Assembly: GCA_024699855.1 (NCBI GenBank)
Contig: JAMPIQ010000002.1
Span: forward strand, 9,796,001-9,860,000
From: Aphelenchoides besseyi
Taxonomy: Eukaryota > Nematoda > Chromadorea > Rhabditida > Aphelenchoididae
DNA: 64,000 nucleotides
Direction: 5' to 3'
Shown here: in pieces, positions 48,690 through 61,285 of the stretch
Numbering within the stretch: position 1 is the first letter of the stretch
How the letters are laid out: every line of letters begins with the position of its first letter
Notes under the pieces: generated by a model
Databases searched by the model: none
What the model was told of the DNA's origin: nothing
Seen by the model: only the letters and a program-made list of their open reading frames with translations
Made by a program: the position numbers and the translations under genes

Positions 48690-49088
48690 CTACGGGCAAT
48701 CCTCGACTCGGACGCAGTCTGAATTGGCGTCTAAAGTCAGCTGAACATAATTTTCACGACATTGGCACATCGGACGACCGCATCGCAGGGAGAAACAAGG
48801 CGACTTCTAAAACAAGAAACTGAATTCTGATTGAAACAGAAAACAAACTTCACGCGCATTCCCGCAATGTTTAGGCGGACATATGTTCGAACATTGTTGA
48901 AAAACCGAGTTGTTCGGACACCGTGAAGGGACAGCCGGCTTGCTGGTGGTCACATCTGAAGGCTGCGAGTTTATACTCACTCCTAGGACACAAGACAAAG
49001 ACAAAATGAACTAAAAGTTAACAGTCATCGCTTCTACAAATGTCGACAAACTCACAAAAGCAAGAAAAACAACTTCGCGTATTGACAT
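48690..49088 (-). CDS. Secreted TIL-domain (trypsin inhibitor-like) cysteine-rich protein
   Basis: Starts at 49088 with MSIREVVFLAF, continues after a short intron as FILSLSCVLG (signal peptide), a short Ser/Thr linker, then a ten-cysteine module: RCPNNSVFQQCSNICPPKHC, SPCFSLRCG, CQCRENYVQ, DCVRVEDCP*. Cysteine order and the C-x-C...C...C ending fit the TIL fold of serine protease inhibitors, common as secreted proteins in nematodes. The intron inside the module (about 48808-48851) joins in frame. Inhibitory activity and target are inference. Confidence 0.85.
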
Positions 49089-50427
49089 TTTGGTGATGAA
49101 TGTCTAAAAATGGCGAGTTAAATACACAAAAACAGGGCGGTCAAGTTGAGTGGTTTTGAGTCGACTTACATGCGATTAGTGCAGAGGTTGTCCGTTCATT
49201 TCAAAAACCATGCGAGTCAGCAACAATGAACGGAAGAACGTTCGCAGAAGCCGACCGGAGAGCTGCGATGGAGTCGAGGATTAATGTTCTGTTTTTTGTG
49301 AACTCGCCGTATGTTTAGCTGCTGGGCGTTTTCGATCGCTATCACTCGTAAGCTTAGAAATCAAAACTCTTGATGCACTTAAACTCGTTGGTTTCATTAA
49401 CATATTTTGCTGTTTGCAAAGAATTGATTCATGTTTTGTTCATCCAAGACAGCCAATTAACAAGTGGGGAACTTGATTAAGTGATGAGTCAGCCGGGAAA
49501 CTGCAACTAATGATTGACCGGTTGTAATTAATTGGTTGCCGCAAGTTTCCAAAAAACAGGCGCATTGGTTAGTGCGTCGGACGGGCGGTTGATTGATCTG
49601 TATATTCGATTATTTGGATGTTACTGTTATGTCTCGAGTTATTCGGGAACGACCACAGAAGCACTTATGCAACCAGCTGAACTTAATTGTGAAGTGTAGT
49701 TCATTGTGTAATCACTAGAATTCACCGATCAGCACCTAACTCAAAGTCGCCATCTGCTCAACGAATAGGAAAAAACATCATCAGTCATTAGCCGGGCGTC
49801 GTTCAAAATGACAATAAAAAACGTGTTGCAATCGATAATGAGATTTCGGACACGACGAGAAGCTGCTGATTTCACGAGCGGCATATGGCCAAAAACGCCT
49901 CAAGTTGCTCGGCGGTTATTCGAGAAGATACGACAACTGCGGATTAATAAAATTGTGTTTCCCGCATCGGATCGTACTTTCAACAACAGACGGAGAGGTG
50001 ACCGCGCGTCTGGTGTTTTGCGGCGGCATCAAAAATCGCCTCTCAACTTTCACAGCTCGAGGATCGGCGTCGTGGAGTCGGCCAAAAGTCATATTCCGGC
50101 GAAATGTGTGGCGCGATTACCACTTGAATGCGCCATCTGACTGTCGAAAAGTCGCCGAAGTTTTGCGGTATCACAAAAAAGGCCAATCTTGCCATTCGCT
50201 CGCAGATCACGCCTTTCGAGCGGATTGTCGTCTTTTTCCACTAGTCCAGTCCGAACTTCCGCTAACTTGGCCCCGCCCCTCTGCTCCAACTGTCATCCAT
50301 AGAAGTTGCTGTCAGATTGCAACCTTTGTTGCGCCGTGAACTTTCGCATGTCCCACATCTAATTGTGCGCTTATTCACGGTACATCATTGATTTTGTAAA
50401 TTTTCGTAACTCAACAATTTTATTCCA
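49089..50427. promoter_or_regulatory. 1.3-kb divergent upstream region (TIL gene / M1-like gene)
   Basis: Mixed AT-rich and GC-richer patches (49960-50280). The overlapping plus ORFs at 49808-50140 and 49905-50339 are arginine-rich, in two frames over the same bases, with no domain or convincing splice sites, so I read them as chance. Confidence 0.4.
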
Positions 50428-53400
50428 ATGCTCTCAACGAGTCGTTCACGTATATTACTTGTTCTTGGAATCGCTACATTTCTGCTAATCGCTCTGATCA
50501 TCTTCGTACTTGCTGGAGGTGGTTCGTCAAGATCAACAGGCAAAAATGGAACGAGATCGCAGATTGCTGAACAGAAATTACGCAATCAATCAACAACAAC
50601 CGATTCTGCGAATTCAAGAACCACCGACAACTTGGAAGGTTCGGGAACAACCGAAGATGTGGATCTGACAAGTGAACAACCGATACAAACAAGTTCATTA
50701 GATGAAGATGAACTAGCAAGTACAGAGCCAACAACTAATTCACCATTTGAACCAGCAAACGATGAGCAAAAAATCGGTCTTTGGAAATGCTCTTCAACCA
50801 ATGCTGTTGAATTGCCAAAATGTCCAACAGAAAGGTTACATGGTATGCAAGTGTTTTTGTATTCGTTAAGTATTTCAGCCAACCTCCATTGAGCGTTTAT
50901 ACGAAGTGGATGAATCAGGACGCACGAAATCATACTTTGGATTTGCTTGCCGATGTTCAACCGATTCATTATGACGTTAATTTTACAGTTGCCAATGCAG
51001 AAACGCGAGTTTTGTCAGTTAGCATGGAGATGTTTGTTCGTGCCACAGCAGACAGTCGAGCTATTCCCTTACATTTGGATAGAACGGTCATCAATTTAAA
51101 TCCTGCGCAAGTATACGTCCGAGACTGTGAATCTGGTGAGCCGTAAAAACATCAATTCGAGTGAATAATCAAGTTCAGGTCGCTTTCTTTGTGTCTCTGC
51201 GATAGTCCGTTTGATTGAAAAGCAATTAGTCGTTGTCGGGCTTTCTGACGAGATCAAATCCGGATCTTTATTGTCCATCTACTTTGTGAAATTCGAAACT
51301 TTGATCTACTCGAATCCTGGTCTTGTACTACAAGCTCCTTCAAAATGGGAAAAGCAAAGAGCATGGATTCTCGGAACTTTGTTTGAAGATGTTGGTGCGC
51401 GTAGTGTTTTTCCATCAATTGATCAACCAGAAGCTAAGAGTTCTTGGCGACCGTGTGTTGAACATCCTGCCAATATGACAGCAAGGTGGAATAAGTTTTA
51501 TTTCTGTTCACTAACCGTACGATTGTAGAAGTAACATGCCATCAACTGTTCCGTTGAATATGCCATCAGAAAGCGTACAAACATGTTTCCAACGTTCACC
51601 CGCATTACGAAGCGATCAATTCGTTTTTGTACTTTACGACAATCTTTTGTCTGTACATGGCGATTCGAAGTCTCCGTCTCTGGAAGTGCTTGTCGGTAAA
51701 CATCTTCAACCGTCCGAAAGTCGTTGGCTCGTTCTTGAAGTTGATGCTGCTTTACGACGAATGAGTTCACTTACTGGCATTGAATATCCGCTAAACAAAC
51801 TGACTCTCGTCTCAGCACCTTTGCCTTTTGATGGAACTCATGATTTGGGACTAATTCGACTCAAGGAAACATGGGTCGAATATCCCAAGTACTTGCTTAC
51901 ACATACGATCCTAAACCGTCAAGTTGTACAACAGTGGATTTCGAATATGTTTTCAATTTGCGATAGTTGCGTTCAGGTACGTGCTTTCATTTCAAAAGCG
52001 TCCATTGCCTGTCAAATTCAATTGGTGCCGAAATGCAGACGTTTTTCGCGGTTTCATCGTCCTTGCGTCTATTGGTCGTAGTGGTGGTCTCATTGCCATG
52101 CATCATGCGTAAATTATTATAAGAAGAAAAGTTGCCAACGTGCCCGGCCACAACAGTTGGTCCTCCGCTTCGTGGTGGGAATAAACAAAACAGAATAAGC
52201 GCTGATCTGTCGAATTATGACGAAGAGCCTCAGAGAAAGAGTAAATGACCGACTTGATGTGCCGATTGAGAGCGGCCGTCTTTCGACTTATGATTAAACT
52301 CCGACAAATGACTGGCTCTAGGGCGGAGGAATTTGAGATTCCAGGGTTTCATATTCTTTTCAATGTGTAATTCGAATCCAACAACTACGCAGTGCATTGA
52401 AGAGGTCATTTCGGAAATTTGACATGAAAAGACGAGCACTGAAAACTTTATTCATCGCAAACTCGAAGTAAAAGCATAACTGAAGCTACAAAATTATAGG
52501 ATGGATTTTCTCTATACACCGAATGGCTGCTCAGTTCCAAGTTGGAGGCTGTGAACATTCCAACTAACAAGCGAGCAATGGACGCCAAACAAAAACTCTT
52601 ACGAAACAAGAACGATCCGTCGTTAATGCGGGCGTTGTTGATCGAACCATCGAAGGTACAAAAATTCGACGGTAGAAATGACGAAGAACATTTAGCCGGA
52701 ACAAGAGTGTACAATCAAAACTGCGTTAGCCTTTGCATCAATTGAAGAAGCTTTCGGGACCGAAGCAATCGAACGTTTCATTCAATTATTTGCCGCTACT
52801 TCATCGTGGTCAACGTGCATTCGAAATGAGAAGATTTCGAGTTTACTTGTTGATGCAACTTCATCTCCTATTGCTAGTAACGTTTGTCAGCGAAAGCCGT
52901 TTAAGATTTTCATTTTAGAACAGATCTTTGAAACATTTGTGGAGTCTAACAACTATCCGATTCTCAGATTGAAACAATCGGAAAGCAATTTGACGGTGTA
53001 TGCTGAGAATTCGGATAAATCCGACGACCATCAATTTACATTGTCTTACGGATTGCTCAACGAAGCTGGAAAACGTCATGAATTCGTGCACAATGGCACT
53101 GAGCAGACCTTTGAAGCGCCCGGCAACACCGTGGTTGTTGATCCAAATACGACCGCCTATTTTCGTGCAGTTTATGATGTAAATCGTTTGCATTCGGATG
53201 CTTTGACACCATTGATTTTAGGTTGAAACTTACAAACGAATAACCGAATGTGCTCTGAGTAAGCAGTGTGCTGAGATCTCAACAGAAGCGTCAGAAAACA
53301 CGTTCAACGATCTTTGTTGGGCTTTGATGGCCGATCGTTTGGATCCGACAGCGAAAAGCGAACAGATTCCGCAATGGCACGAATTATTTAAGAAGCTGGC

Positions 53401-53521
53401 GACTCACAATCTTGTCTACGGTGACTGTTATTGCTGTGTGCAAAGCGGAGCAAAGACGAACGGTCAATGCAAATGGACGTGGCGTGACAAGTGCAGTCGA
53501 TTGGCACTCAGAATCGATTAG
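50428..53521 (+). CDS. M1 aminopeptidase homologue lacking the zinc site (pseudo-enzyme)
   Basis: Type II membrane protein of the gluzincin M1 family. Exons 50428-50834, 50879-51135, 51179-51485, 51529-51976, 52500-52655, 52696-52876, 52919-53178, 53222-53521; 2316 nt, 771 residues, in frame. A short cytoplasmic head and membrane anchor (ILLVLGIATFLLIALIIFVL) lead to a Ser/Thr-rich stalk. M1 landmarks follow: LADVQPIHYDVNF, ARSVFPSIDQPEAKSSW, and a strongly altered active site. GAMENWGL is replaced by DGTHDLGL, HExxH by RQVVQ (in LNRQVVQQWISN), and the third ligand in EGFA by DGFS. The C-terminal ERAP-like domain is partly kept (VESNNYPILRL, KRITECALSKQC). It therefore almost surely lacks peptidase activity; inactive M1 homologues are known in nematodes. 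The role is unknown. Confidence 0.88.
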
Positions 53522-55782
53522 GTTGCCCAAAATCGTTATCCAAAAGCTCTTTCAAACGGGATTTGTTTTACTGATTAAGCTCGTCGTTGTTATAAATTTG
53601 TTTAGCACACGACACGTTAGAATTGTAGTTCGAAATTTGTGTCCACGAATTCATTGATGGCTTCGTGCAAAATTCCATCATTTTGCTCAACGATTGTTAT
53701 CACAAATTGCTTCATTCTCAGAGAATCTGCTCAAAATTTTTTTCAAATTAAACGATTCATCCAACTCAATGGATCGCCCGGAATGTTTGCGTGTACAGAC
53801 GGTTGAGCAAACGACAACACGCGTGAAAGCCTCGTGTTCGACGTGTGCTCGTTGCAGATGACCAAAGAATGAAATTGAGCGGCACAAAATGCAACTTCGG
53901 TTAATGCAATTAGGTGGTCATGTTTGGTGATTCGCCTTCTTTCGAATGTTCGATAGGTCTCGTATAAGAACCTGAAACAGTTTGTTTTTATCTTTCAGAT
54001 AAAATCACTTCGTTCGATTGTTTTGCAATAGAAAGAAGCGCCCTCGTGCGTAATGTTTATATCGAGACGGACACTCAACGGCGTTTTCAAAAACTGAATC
54101 GAACGACCTCTTGATTTACGCGTAATCGACCGTCTTATTTCTGATCAGGTAATTTGCGTGGTTTATTGTTAAGACGACGACTAAACCGGTGAGTTCGGAG
54201 ACGTGAAACAGAAGTTCGATGATTACCCGTGCGCTATTCGTTCGGTGGTGTTGTTTTCCCGGTTCTTTTTTATCAAACGCTGCTGCTGCAGGAATCAACC
54301 CGGTGCTCATCTTCCCTTCGTTGCCCGTTTGTTGCATTCTTTTTTCGCTTGTAAACACGTCGACTGCTTTTCGATTTCGTTTATGACAAGCGGTAAGCAG
54401 TTGATGGAATCGATGATCCTGACCTTGCGGATTATTCCATTAGCAACTTTAATCCAAGAACGAGATGATCGAAGGATTTGGAATTGAACGGTTTTTGGTT
54501 TCCATCGGAATCGTTTACCTTCTTGACGTTGCTACGTGGATTAGTTGTTAACTTACAGATGGCTATTTGCGCTTACCGTTAATTGTAAATATCCTGTTAG
54601 TTTTCTGAATATATGCGGAACAATCTCGCTTTAGAACCCATAAGTTTTTTGTTGACAAAGTCCCGTTGTTGATTGTGAGTTTATGTAAGAATGTTTTCAT
54701 CAGGAATTGCTGCAAATCACGACTCGTTTGTTTTCATGGCCTCAATGGAACCAATGGCGAGAGCGGTCAGAAAAAAGGCGCGGGGTCCCGATCAGACGTT
54801 GTGATGTTTGCGACCTCTTGCTGGGCACTTTTAGCTGCGAATTCGTTGTTGTTTTTAATCCATTTCTGCCTGTCCGCCATCCAAATTGACCTAACAGACT
54901 GATAAAATATCAACACGGTATAGGCTGCGTAGATAGCAATTGAATTTGTTTCCCTTTATCGCAATGTTTTGACTTCTGAACTTTGGGTCTCAACAGCTCT
55001 GTTAGTTCGAGATCTAAATTTCGGTATCTTCAGTTTATTGGCAGAGTGATGTTATTTCCTGTTCACCAATTGACTCTTGAGGTCAACCGACATCTTTCAA
55101 GCTCAAAAGCCGAATACTTAGGCGTCAATTTAGTTCCTGATGGAATGTCCAAATTGAAATGTTTCCCGATATTTCAATCGTTCGTTAAAATACATTGATT
55201 TACGCGTGCTTGTGAATTATAATCACATTCGAAGATGTCGACCGGAGCACTTTCGTCCTAAGAACATTTTTCGTTTCTTGTGATGTTCAAATGCCACAGC
55301 CGCCGTTCGTCGGCTCTCTACGTTTTTTCTCGCCGTTTTGTTGTTTCTTTTGGACACAAACATCGAAAACATTGCAACGAGAAAGAACGAGAGAAAAGTT
55401 TGCGAAGGTTGAGCTAATAACTCGCCAAGCGATAAAACTTCTGATCGCCAATTAAACGTGCATTCAATTCACATCATTTGTCGGTTTGTTTAAACAACAA
55501 ATTCGAGGAAAAGAAACCGATCGTGGCTCTGTGGTTGTTTGTTTTTCGAAATTGAGCTGAAGATTCTGGGGCATGAACGCGAGGTTTGAAGTTGGCGCGT
55601 GACATTTGAGCTACTCGACACGATTCAACGCCAATTTTGATGTCAAAATTACTTTTTCTTTAACCAATTTTGCCACATATACCTTTCGATAGCTCATTTA
55701 TTCGTGTATTTGATCGAAATGATATTGGGTCTTGAACGGGCGTCAATCATGTGGTTTGTTTTCAGATTAACTGGCCGCTAAA
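53522..55782. promoter_or_regulatory. 2.3-kb region upstream of glycogen synthase
   Basis: No supported gene. It likely holds glycogen synthase promoter and 5' untranslated exons: an acceptor-like TTTTCAG at 55759-55765 precedes the start ATG. Plus ORFs at 54666-54902 and 54983-55198 and minus ORFs at 53687-53887 and 54116-54358 show no families. Confidence 0.4.
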
Positions 55783-58700
55783 ATGACGGAAACTCCAAGA
55801 ATGTCGAGAAAAAGCTCCTCGTCGCGACTGGTCAAACAGTTTGCCGTAGGTTTCTATCGGGCATTTAATCCCATACAATCAATGGTTTCAGGAAATGAAT
55901 ATTGGAAACGAAGATGTGATTGATCGTGGTGAAACGGCACGGCACGAAAATCGTTTTGTTTTTGAATGTTCCTGGGAAGTTGCTAACAAAGGTAAGCCGC
56001 AAAAAACAATACGAGACTTATAATCAAATTTCAGTTGGCGGTATTTACACTGTTTTGCGAACCAAAGCTCCAGTGAGTACGGATGAGTTGGGAGATCAAT
56101 ACTGCATGCTTGGGCCGTACAACGAGGAACAAGTTCGTTTGGAAGTCGAAGTCTTGACTCCCGATACGGCGGCACTAAAGTACACGCTTGATCAGATGCA
56201 AGAATGGGGTTTTCGTTGTGTTTATGGCCGTTGGTTAATTGAAGGTTATCCGAAGGTCGTTCTTTTCGATATCGGTTCAGCAGCTTGGAAATTGGACACA
56301 TGGAAACATGAGGTTGACTGCATTTAAGATTCTTCGTATATGTGCGGTCTTTTAGCTATGGGAGAAATGTCACATTGGAGTTCCATATCATGACCGGGAG
56401 GCTAACGATTGTATCATTTTTGGTTTTTTAGTCGCCATTTTCTTGAAAACGGTAAGAAGAAGGGTCCAATAACCACCAATGGTTTTTAGTTTGTTGAATC
56501 GTGTGAGAATTTTACGCCATTGGTTGTGGGTCATTTCCATGAGTGGCAGGCGGGTATCGGCTTGATTATGCTTCGGTAAATCAAAATTATCAAGCATCAT
56601 TAATCGACTCTTTTAGATTGTGGAAAGCAAATGTCGCAACGGTCTTCACGACACACGCTACACTTTTGGGTCGACATCTTTGTGCTGCCGGTGCTGATTT
56701 GTATAACAATTTGGAGAAGGTAATTGAAGTTATGCAACGAAAGAACATCTCGTTTCAGTTTGATGTCGATCATGAAGCTGGTGAAAAGCAAATTTATCAT
56801 CGTTATTGTCTTGAACGTGCGGGTTGCTCTATGGCTCATGTCTTTACGACTGTCAGGTTGGTTATTTAGAAAATTGAAGTAGAAAATTCTTAAGTTTTAG
56901 TGAGATTACTGGACTTGAAGCAGAGTTCTTGTTGAAACGAAAACCGGAGGTCTTGACACCAAACGGATTGAACGTCGTGAAATTTGCAGCATTGCACGAG
57001 TTTCAGAATCTGCACGCACAAAGCAAAGAGAAAATACACGACTTCATTCGTGGACATTTCTACGGACATTTGAATTTCGATTTGGACAAAACTCTGTACG
57101 CGTTTACTGCCGGACGCTATGAGTTCAGCAACAAAGGTGGAGACTTCTTCATTCAAGCGTTGGCTCGACTCAACTACATGCTTCAGGTGGGTGTGTTGGA
57201 AAATAAACTGGATAACTATAAAATGGAAAACTAATTCCTGAATTCGTCGACTTCTCGATGTCAATTGATTGACGGCCAATATTAGATGACCGACAATTGG
57301 CGCGAAATTTCGCACGCCATTTCTGTTACTAGACGGATGTAATTTCCGTATGGTTTTTATTTTATTTTCAATCTATGACGAGTTTTCTTGCGTACAAATT
57401 TGTATCGTGCGGTTTATGGGGTACAACAACGTGGTTTGGTCAACACTGAAAACGTGTTTTTGACATGTTACTTCATATTCTGCAGTCCCTACCGATTGAC
57501 GGTTCCACAGTTGAACGTTTTCTCGCTACAAGAAGTGAACTCCGCTACAATTTCGCTCAGCAAAAGAAACTACATGGTCAGCGGAATGTGCTGATTTGGC
57601 CTGTGGAGTCTCTTTGAACACTCGGTTTCTTTCTTAAAAGTTGGTCAGAGGAAAGTGTTCTCTTTTGACTTATAACTGGCCTTATTAACGAGCCTTAATA
57701 TATGTAATAACGCAGAAACATTATGAAGAAATAACTTTCGTGTTCATTTTGAGATTTTTGTTTAAAGACAATCATTGTTTTGAAAAGTTTGTGGAAAAGA
57801 AGTGTGTTTCTGACGTCTTTTGAGTGCATCTCGTACTTCTCGTTGGAGCTAATTACTATTCTAATCGTTTCCCACTGATATTTTTGCGTCAATTTAAACA
57901 ATCTTTTACTATTTGGGTGTTCGCAGGATTTTAACATGCAGACGGGATTTCGAATTCGGTTAGCGGCCGTTTAAGTCATCGAGTTCAGTCATTTTTTCTA
58001 TTTGCCCTTCGTTTTAATATCGTGAATTAACAGTCAAGTCCCAAATGATTTCAGTGGTTGACTGTTGTGATTGTTCCTGTTCCGAGTAAGTGGACGGTCG
58101 AACTGAAGAATCGCGACCTTAAGAAGACTGTTTATTAGATTTTTTAAGACCTGCATTTGGTCACGATGAATCTCCGGTTGTGTTTACTCAATCGACATTC
58201 GTGCCGTAACCGCTGAAATAGTCTTCTGGTTGTGCTAAGTATTTCCAATTAAAAGGTCCGAATGTCTGCATCTTAAATTCATTAGAACTATTTCCATTGT
58301 TTAGGAAGATTTCGGGTTTTGAAAAGATGTTCTACGCCGATTATACGTTCGCTCTCTACATACTTTTGGCGACTGTCGGTCTTCTTGGCAACTTGTGGGT
58401 GATGGCTACGGTTTTTGGACAACTCTTTAATTGCCTAAGTTCACGGGGCAGCGTACCGTCCGGAGCTGCGCAGCTTCGTGGAATAATGCCCGGTGTCCAA
58501 CGTTCTGCTTGTATTTATTTGTTGATGTTATCGATTGTTGACTTGGTCTCATTTGTTCCGATCCCTCTTCTGATTACCGATATAACGTTAAATCGTTGGC
58601 CGTTTGGTGTTGCGCTTTGCAAGCTGTTGTTTACATGCGAAGGTGCAAACAAATCACTTTCTCCGTGGGTTCTCGCGGCATTGAGTGCCGACCGATACAT

Positions 58701-61285
58701 CGCCGTTTGTAAGCCGACGTTTTTGTGGTTACGACAATCGAAATTTGCTGTTGGTGTCCTTTCACTTTGTTTTCTTCTCTCATCGCCATTTATTGTACCG
58801 GTAGCTATTGAAGCGAATGTTCGCATGATGGCATCTGAAGACGGAGCGCAACATCGAAAATGTGCACTACAAATGTCGAAAATGTACGACTTTTTGCAAA
58901 CCATATTCTGCTATCTGATTCCGTTGACATTAATCTGTTGGGTTTACGTTGCTATTCTTCGTCGTTTGTATCGACATACGCGAACAAGTTCGGTGGGTCG
59001 ACGAACGAGCATTAACCTAAGCCGTGTGGTTAAATGCTCGGTGATGGTTGTAGCGTTCTATTTTATTTGTTGGACGCCATATTGGTCTCTTCGTCTTTGG
59101 GCAATGTTCGGAGGTAGGTTGAGGATGCTTCTTGTGTTTTTTGAAACAGATGCGTATAAGTGTTTTGTGTTTGTAGATGTTTTTGGCTCGGACCAAAATG
59201 ATGAGTTGGTTAAAGAAATAGAACTCGTAGAAACTTCAACCGAAACTCAGAATCCGAATTATGATCGACGAATGTTGCTTTTGTACATAACCCATTCATT
59301 TCCCTACACACAAAGTGCGTTTAATTGGCTATTCTACGCGTTTTTAAATCGAAATCTTCGAAACTCGTCTCGCTCTTCGATAGCAAATCGATCGGTTTTA
59401 ACGACAACACCATTGGACTTGGCACAAACCAATTCGGCTTCGGGGTCTGTTGCACCGCTGTGGCGTAATATTCAAAATATGGGCACCTATTTGAAAACAA
59501 CTACTGCTGATACGAGCAATACGCTCTTAGCGCGTTCACCCTTTCGCATACGATCACGAATTCGTTCAAGGTTTGTAGGATTAGCTGAGAAAAAAGCATG
59601 AGAGTAAGAGTTGTAGAAGTGCTAATTGTTTGGATACCACTTCAAAATCTTGTCGTACGGTTTCGGTCTCCGGACCTTTACTAGGTGTTGCTTTACATCA
59701 ACTACGAGTATTCTCGTCAATGGGCGATGTTGTCAGTGATGAGCGATGTTCGAGCACATCACCGATTCCACGTTAGTTTCAAAGTGTCGTCTTTGTAGAA
59801 CACTAACTTTAGAACTAACAAACCCCAGTACACTTAATATATTGCCGGCTCAAAAGTTCGACTCTCGACATTCATTACAAACCACTTCATTAACTCGAAC
59901 AAGCGAACCAGAGACAGTATCCACTGCAATTGAATGGCTTTGAATATTATGTTGCATTTGCGTTTCCGTGCTATTTATCTTAATCCCAGTATCAAATCCT
60001 GTAAACAATTAATTCATAAATAAACGCTTAGACTCAAAAATATTATAAACTCTAAAATAAAAGGGTCTAATTTTACAGTCCTTAGTAATCCAACGAATTT
60101 TAGACTTCGACGGACAAGCGGACCGAAGGTGTTACCGTCATTGCGTTTATCATCTATCCAGCAGCTGCCAACTCGTTTAACGTCGACTCCCTTCGTGGCC
60201 AAGCAGTCTGCAAACAACTCAAGGATACGGTTCACAAGATCAAGGAAAATATCGGACAACGTTTGTTCGAAAGTTGTTTGCGGTAGGAAACACAACCAAC
60301 CTCTTACTATGATTGGATTTTTTCAGCGGACATATTCCGGACATGGAAGAATTGTTGGCACCGTCTGAACGTGTTCAACTCAAACGTTGTTTACTTTCTT
60401 CAAAGGTCAGTTGTAATCAAAAATATTCATAATTTTATGATTTTAGCGTGAGGGATTACCACCAATTTGTACGCACAACATGGTCGATGGAAATGACCAG
60501 GTACTCAACGCGTTCCGACAATGTCAGTTGTTCAACAACGATCACGATCGTGTGAAGGCAAATAACAATAAAGATACTTAATGATGTTTGCATTTATTTT
60601 AGGTCATTTTCCATCCCGAATTCTTGAGTTCGGCATCGCCGTTGATTGGACTCGATTACGAGGATTTCGTTCGCGGATGTCACATTGGCGTGTTTCCTTC
60701 GTATTACGAACCTTGGGGATACACTCCAGGTGAGAAAGGTTTTGTAGAGTAAAAAAACAAACGTTTTTAGCGGAATGTACTGTTCGCGGTATTCCGTCAG
60801 TGACCACCAATCTTTCTGGTTTCGGTTGTTTCATTGAACAACAAGTCCCTGATCACGACAACTACGGAATCTTCATTGTTGATCGTCGATACAAAGCGGC
60901 TGACGAGTCGATTCAACAATTGGCCGATTGTCTTTTCAACTACAGCACGTTAACTCGTCGACAACGTGTCATTTTACGTAATCGTACCGAACGTCTCAGC
61001 GAACTTTTGGATTGGCGTACATTGGGCAGTGTAAGTGTTGGGACGAAATATTGAACAAAACAATTTGTTTAGTTGTATCGTGAAGCTCGACGTTTGGCGT
61101 TGAAGAAGTTGCATCCTGATTTGGAAATCAAACTTTCGGAAGCAATTCGCCAAATACCACGACCATTGAGTGCACCGAACACTCCACGATCCAGTGCTCC
61201 AGGAACCCCCACAGGCAGTGACAACGAATCGGATACATCCGGCCAAGAAGAACACGAAAATTCGCAATGGCATACTGAGCATTAA
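55783..61285 (+). CDS. gsy-1: Glycogen synthase (GYS, GT3 family)
   Basis: Extends glycogen chains from UDP-glucose in the cytosol. Fourteen exons: 55783-55845, 55892-55991, 56035-56312, 56356-56451, 56490-56575, 56617-56719, 56759-56856, 56901-57186, 60104-60282, 60327-60405, 60447-60557, 60603-60729, 60771-61030, 61073-61285; 2079 nt, 692 residues. Conserved blocks: [133 protein letters not shown]. The N-terminal [10 protein letters not shown] and the C-terminal [18 protein letters not shown] cluster resemble the inhibitory phosphorylation sites. The eighth intron (2.9 kb) holds a GPCR gene. The intron at 60558-60602 has a GC donor (AAG|GCAAAT). The symbol is by homology. Confidence 0.96.
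57187..58304. other. Left part of the 2.9-kb glycogen synthase intron
   Basis: From the GTGGGT donor after exon 8 to the GPCR body. A short plus ORF at 57388-57594 shows no family. ATG 58045 opens [13 protein letters not shown] with a GTAAGT donor at 58086, which joins in phase to the GPCR exon at 58305; this could be the receptor's first exon. Confidence 0.5.
58305..59601 (+). CDS. Rhodopsin-class neuropeptide-type GPCR nested in glycogen synthase intron
   Basis: Seven helices are visible: [20 protein letters not shown] (TM1 with GN), [20 protein letters not shown] (TM2, D), [20 protein letters not shown] to DRYIAVCKP (TM3, DRY intact), [19 protein letters not shown] (TM4), [20 protein letters not shown] (TM5), [20 protein letters not shown] (TM6, CWTP) and [17 protein letters not shown] (TM7, with N-W-L-F-Y in place of NPxxY). 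The [19 protein letters not shown] block resembles somatostatin/allatostatin-C and other peptide receptors. A 63-bp intron at 59114-59176 (GTAGGT to TGTAG) is a multiple of three and may be retained. The extracellular N-terminus is very short unless the exon at 58045-58085 is used. The C-tail may continue past 59601 by an unseen junction, since another frame stays open to 59943. Confidence 0.88.
59602..60103. other. Right part of the glycogen synthase intron
   Basis: Downstream of the receptor stop. Two plus frames (to 59795, ending STSPIPR, and 59746-59943, ending AIEWL) are Ser/Thr-rich like GPCR tails, but I found no clean splice joining them. The glycogen synthase acceptor TTTTAG ends at 60103. 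Confidence 0.4.

Noticed and set aside
49808..50339. Two overlapping arginine-rich plus ORFs
   Set aside because: They use different frames of the same bases upstream of the M1-like gene and show no family features.
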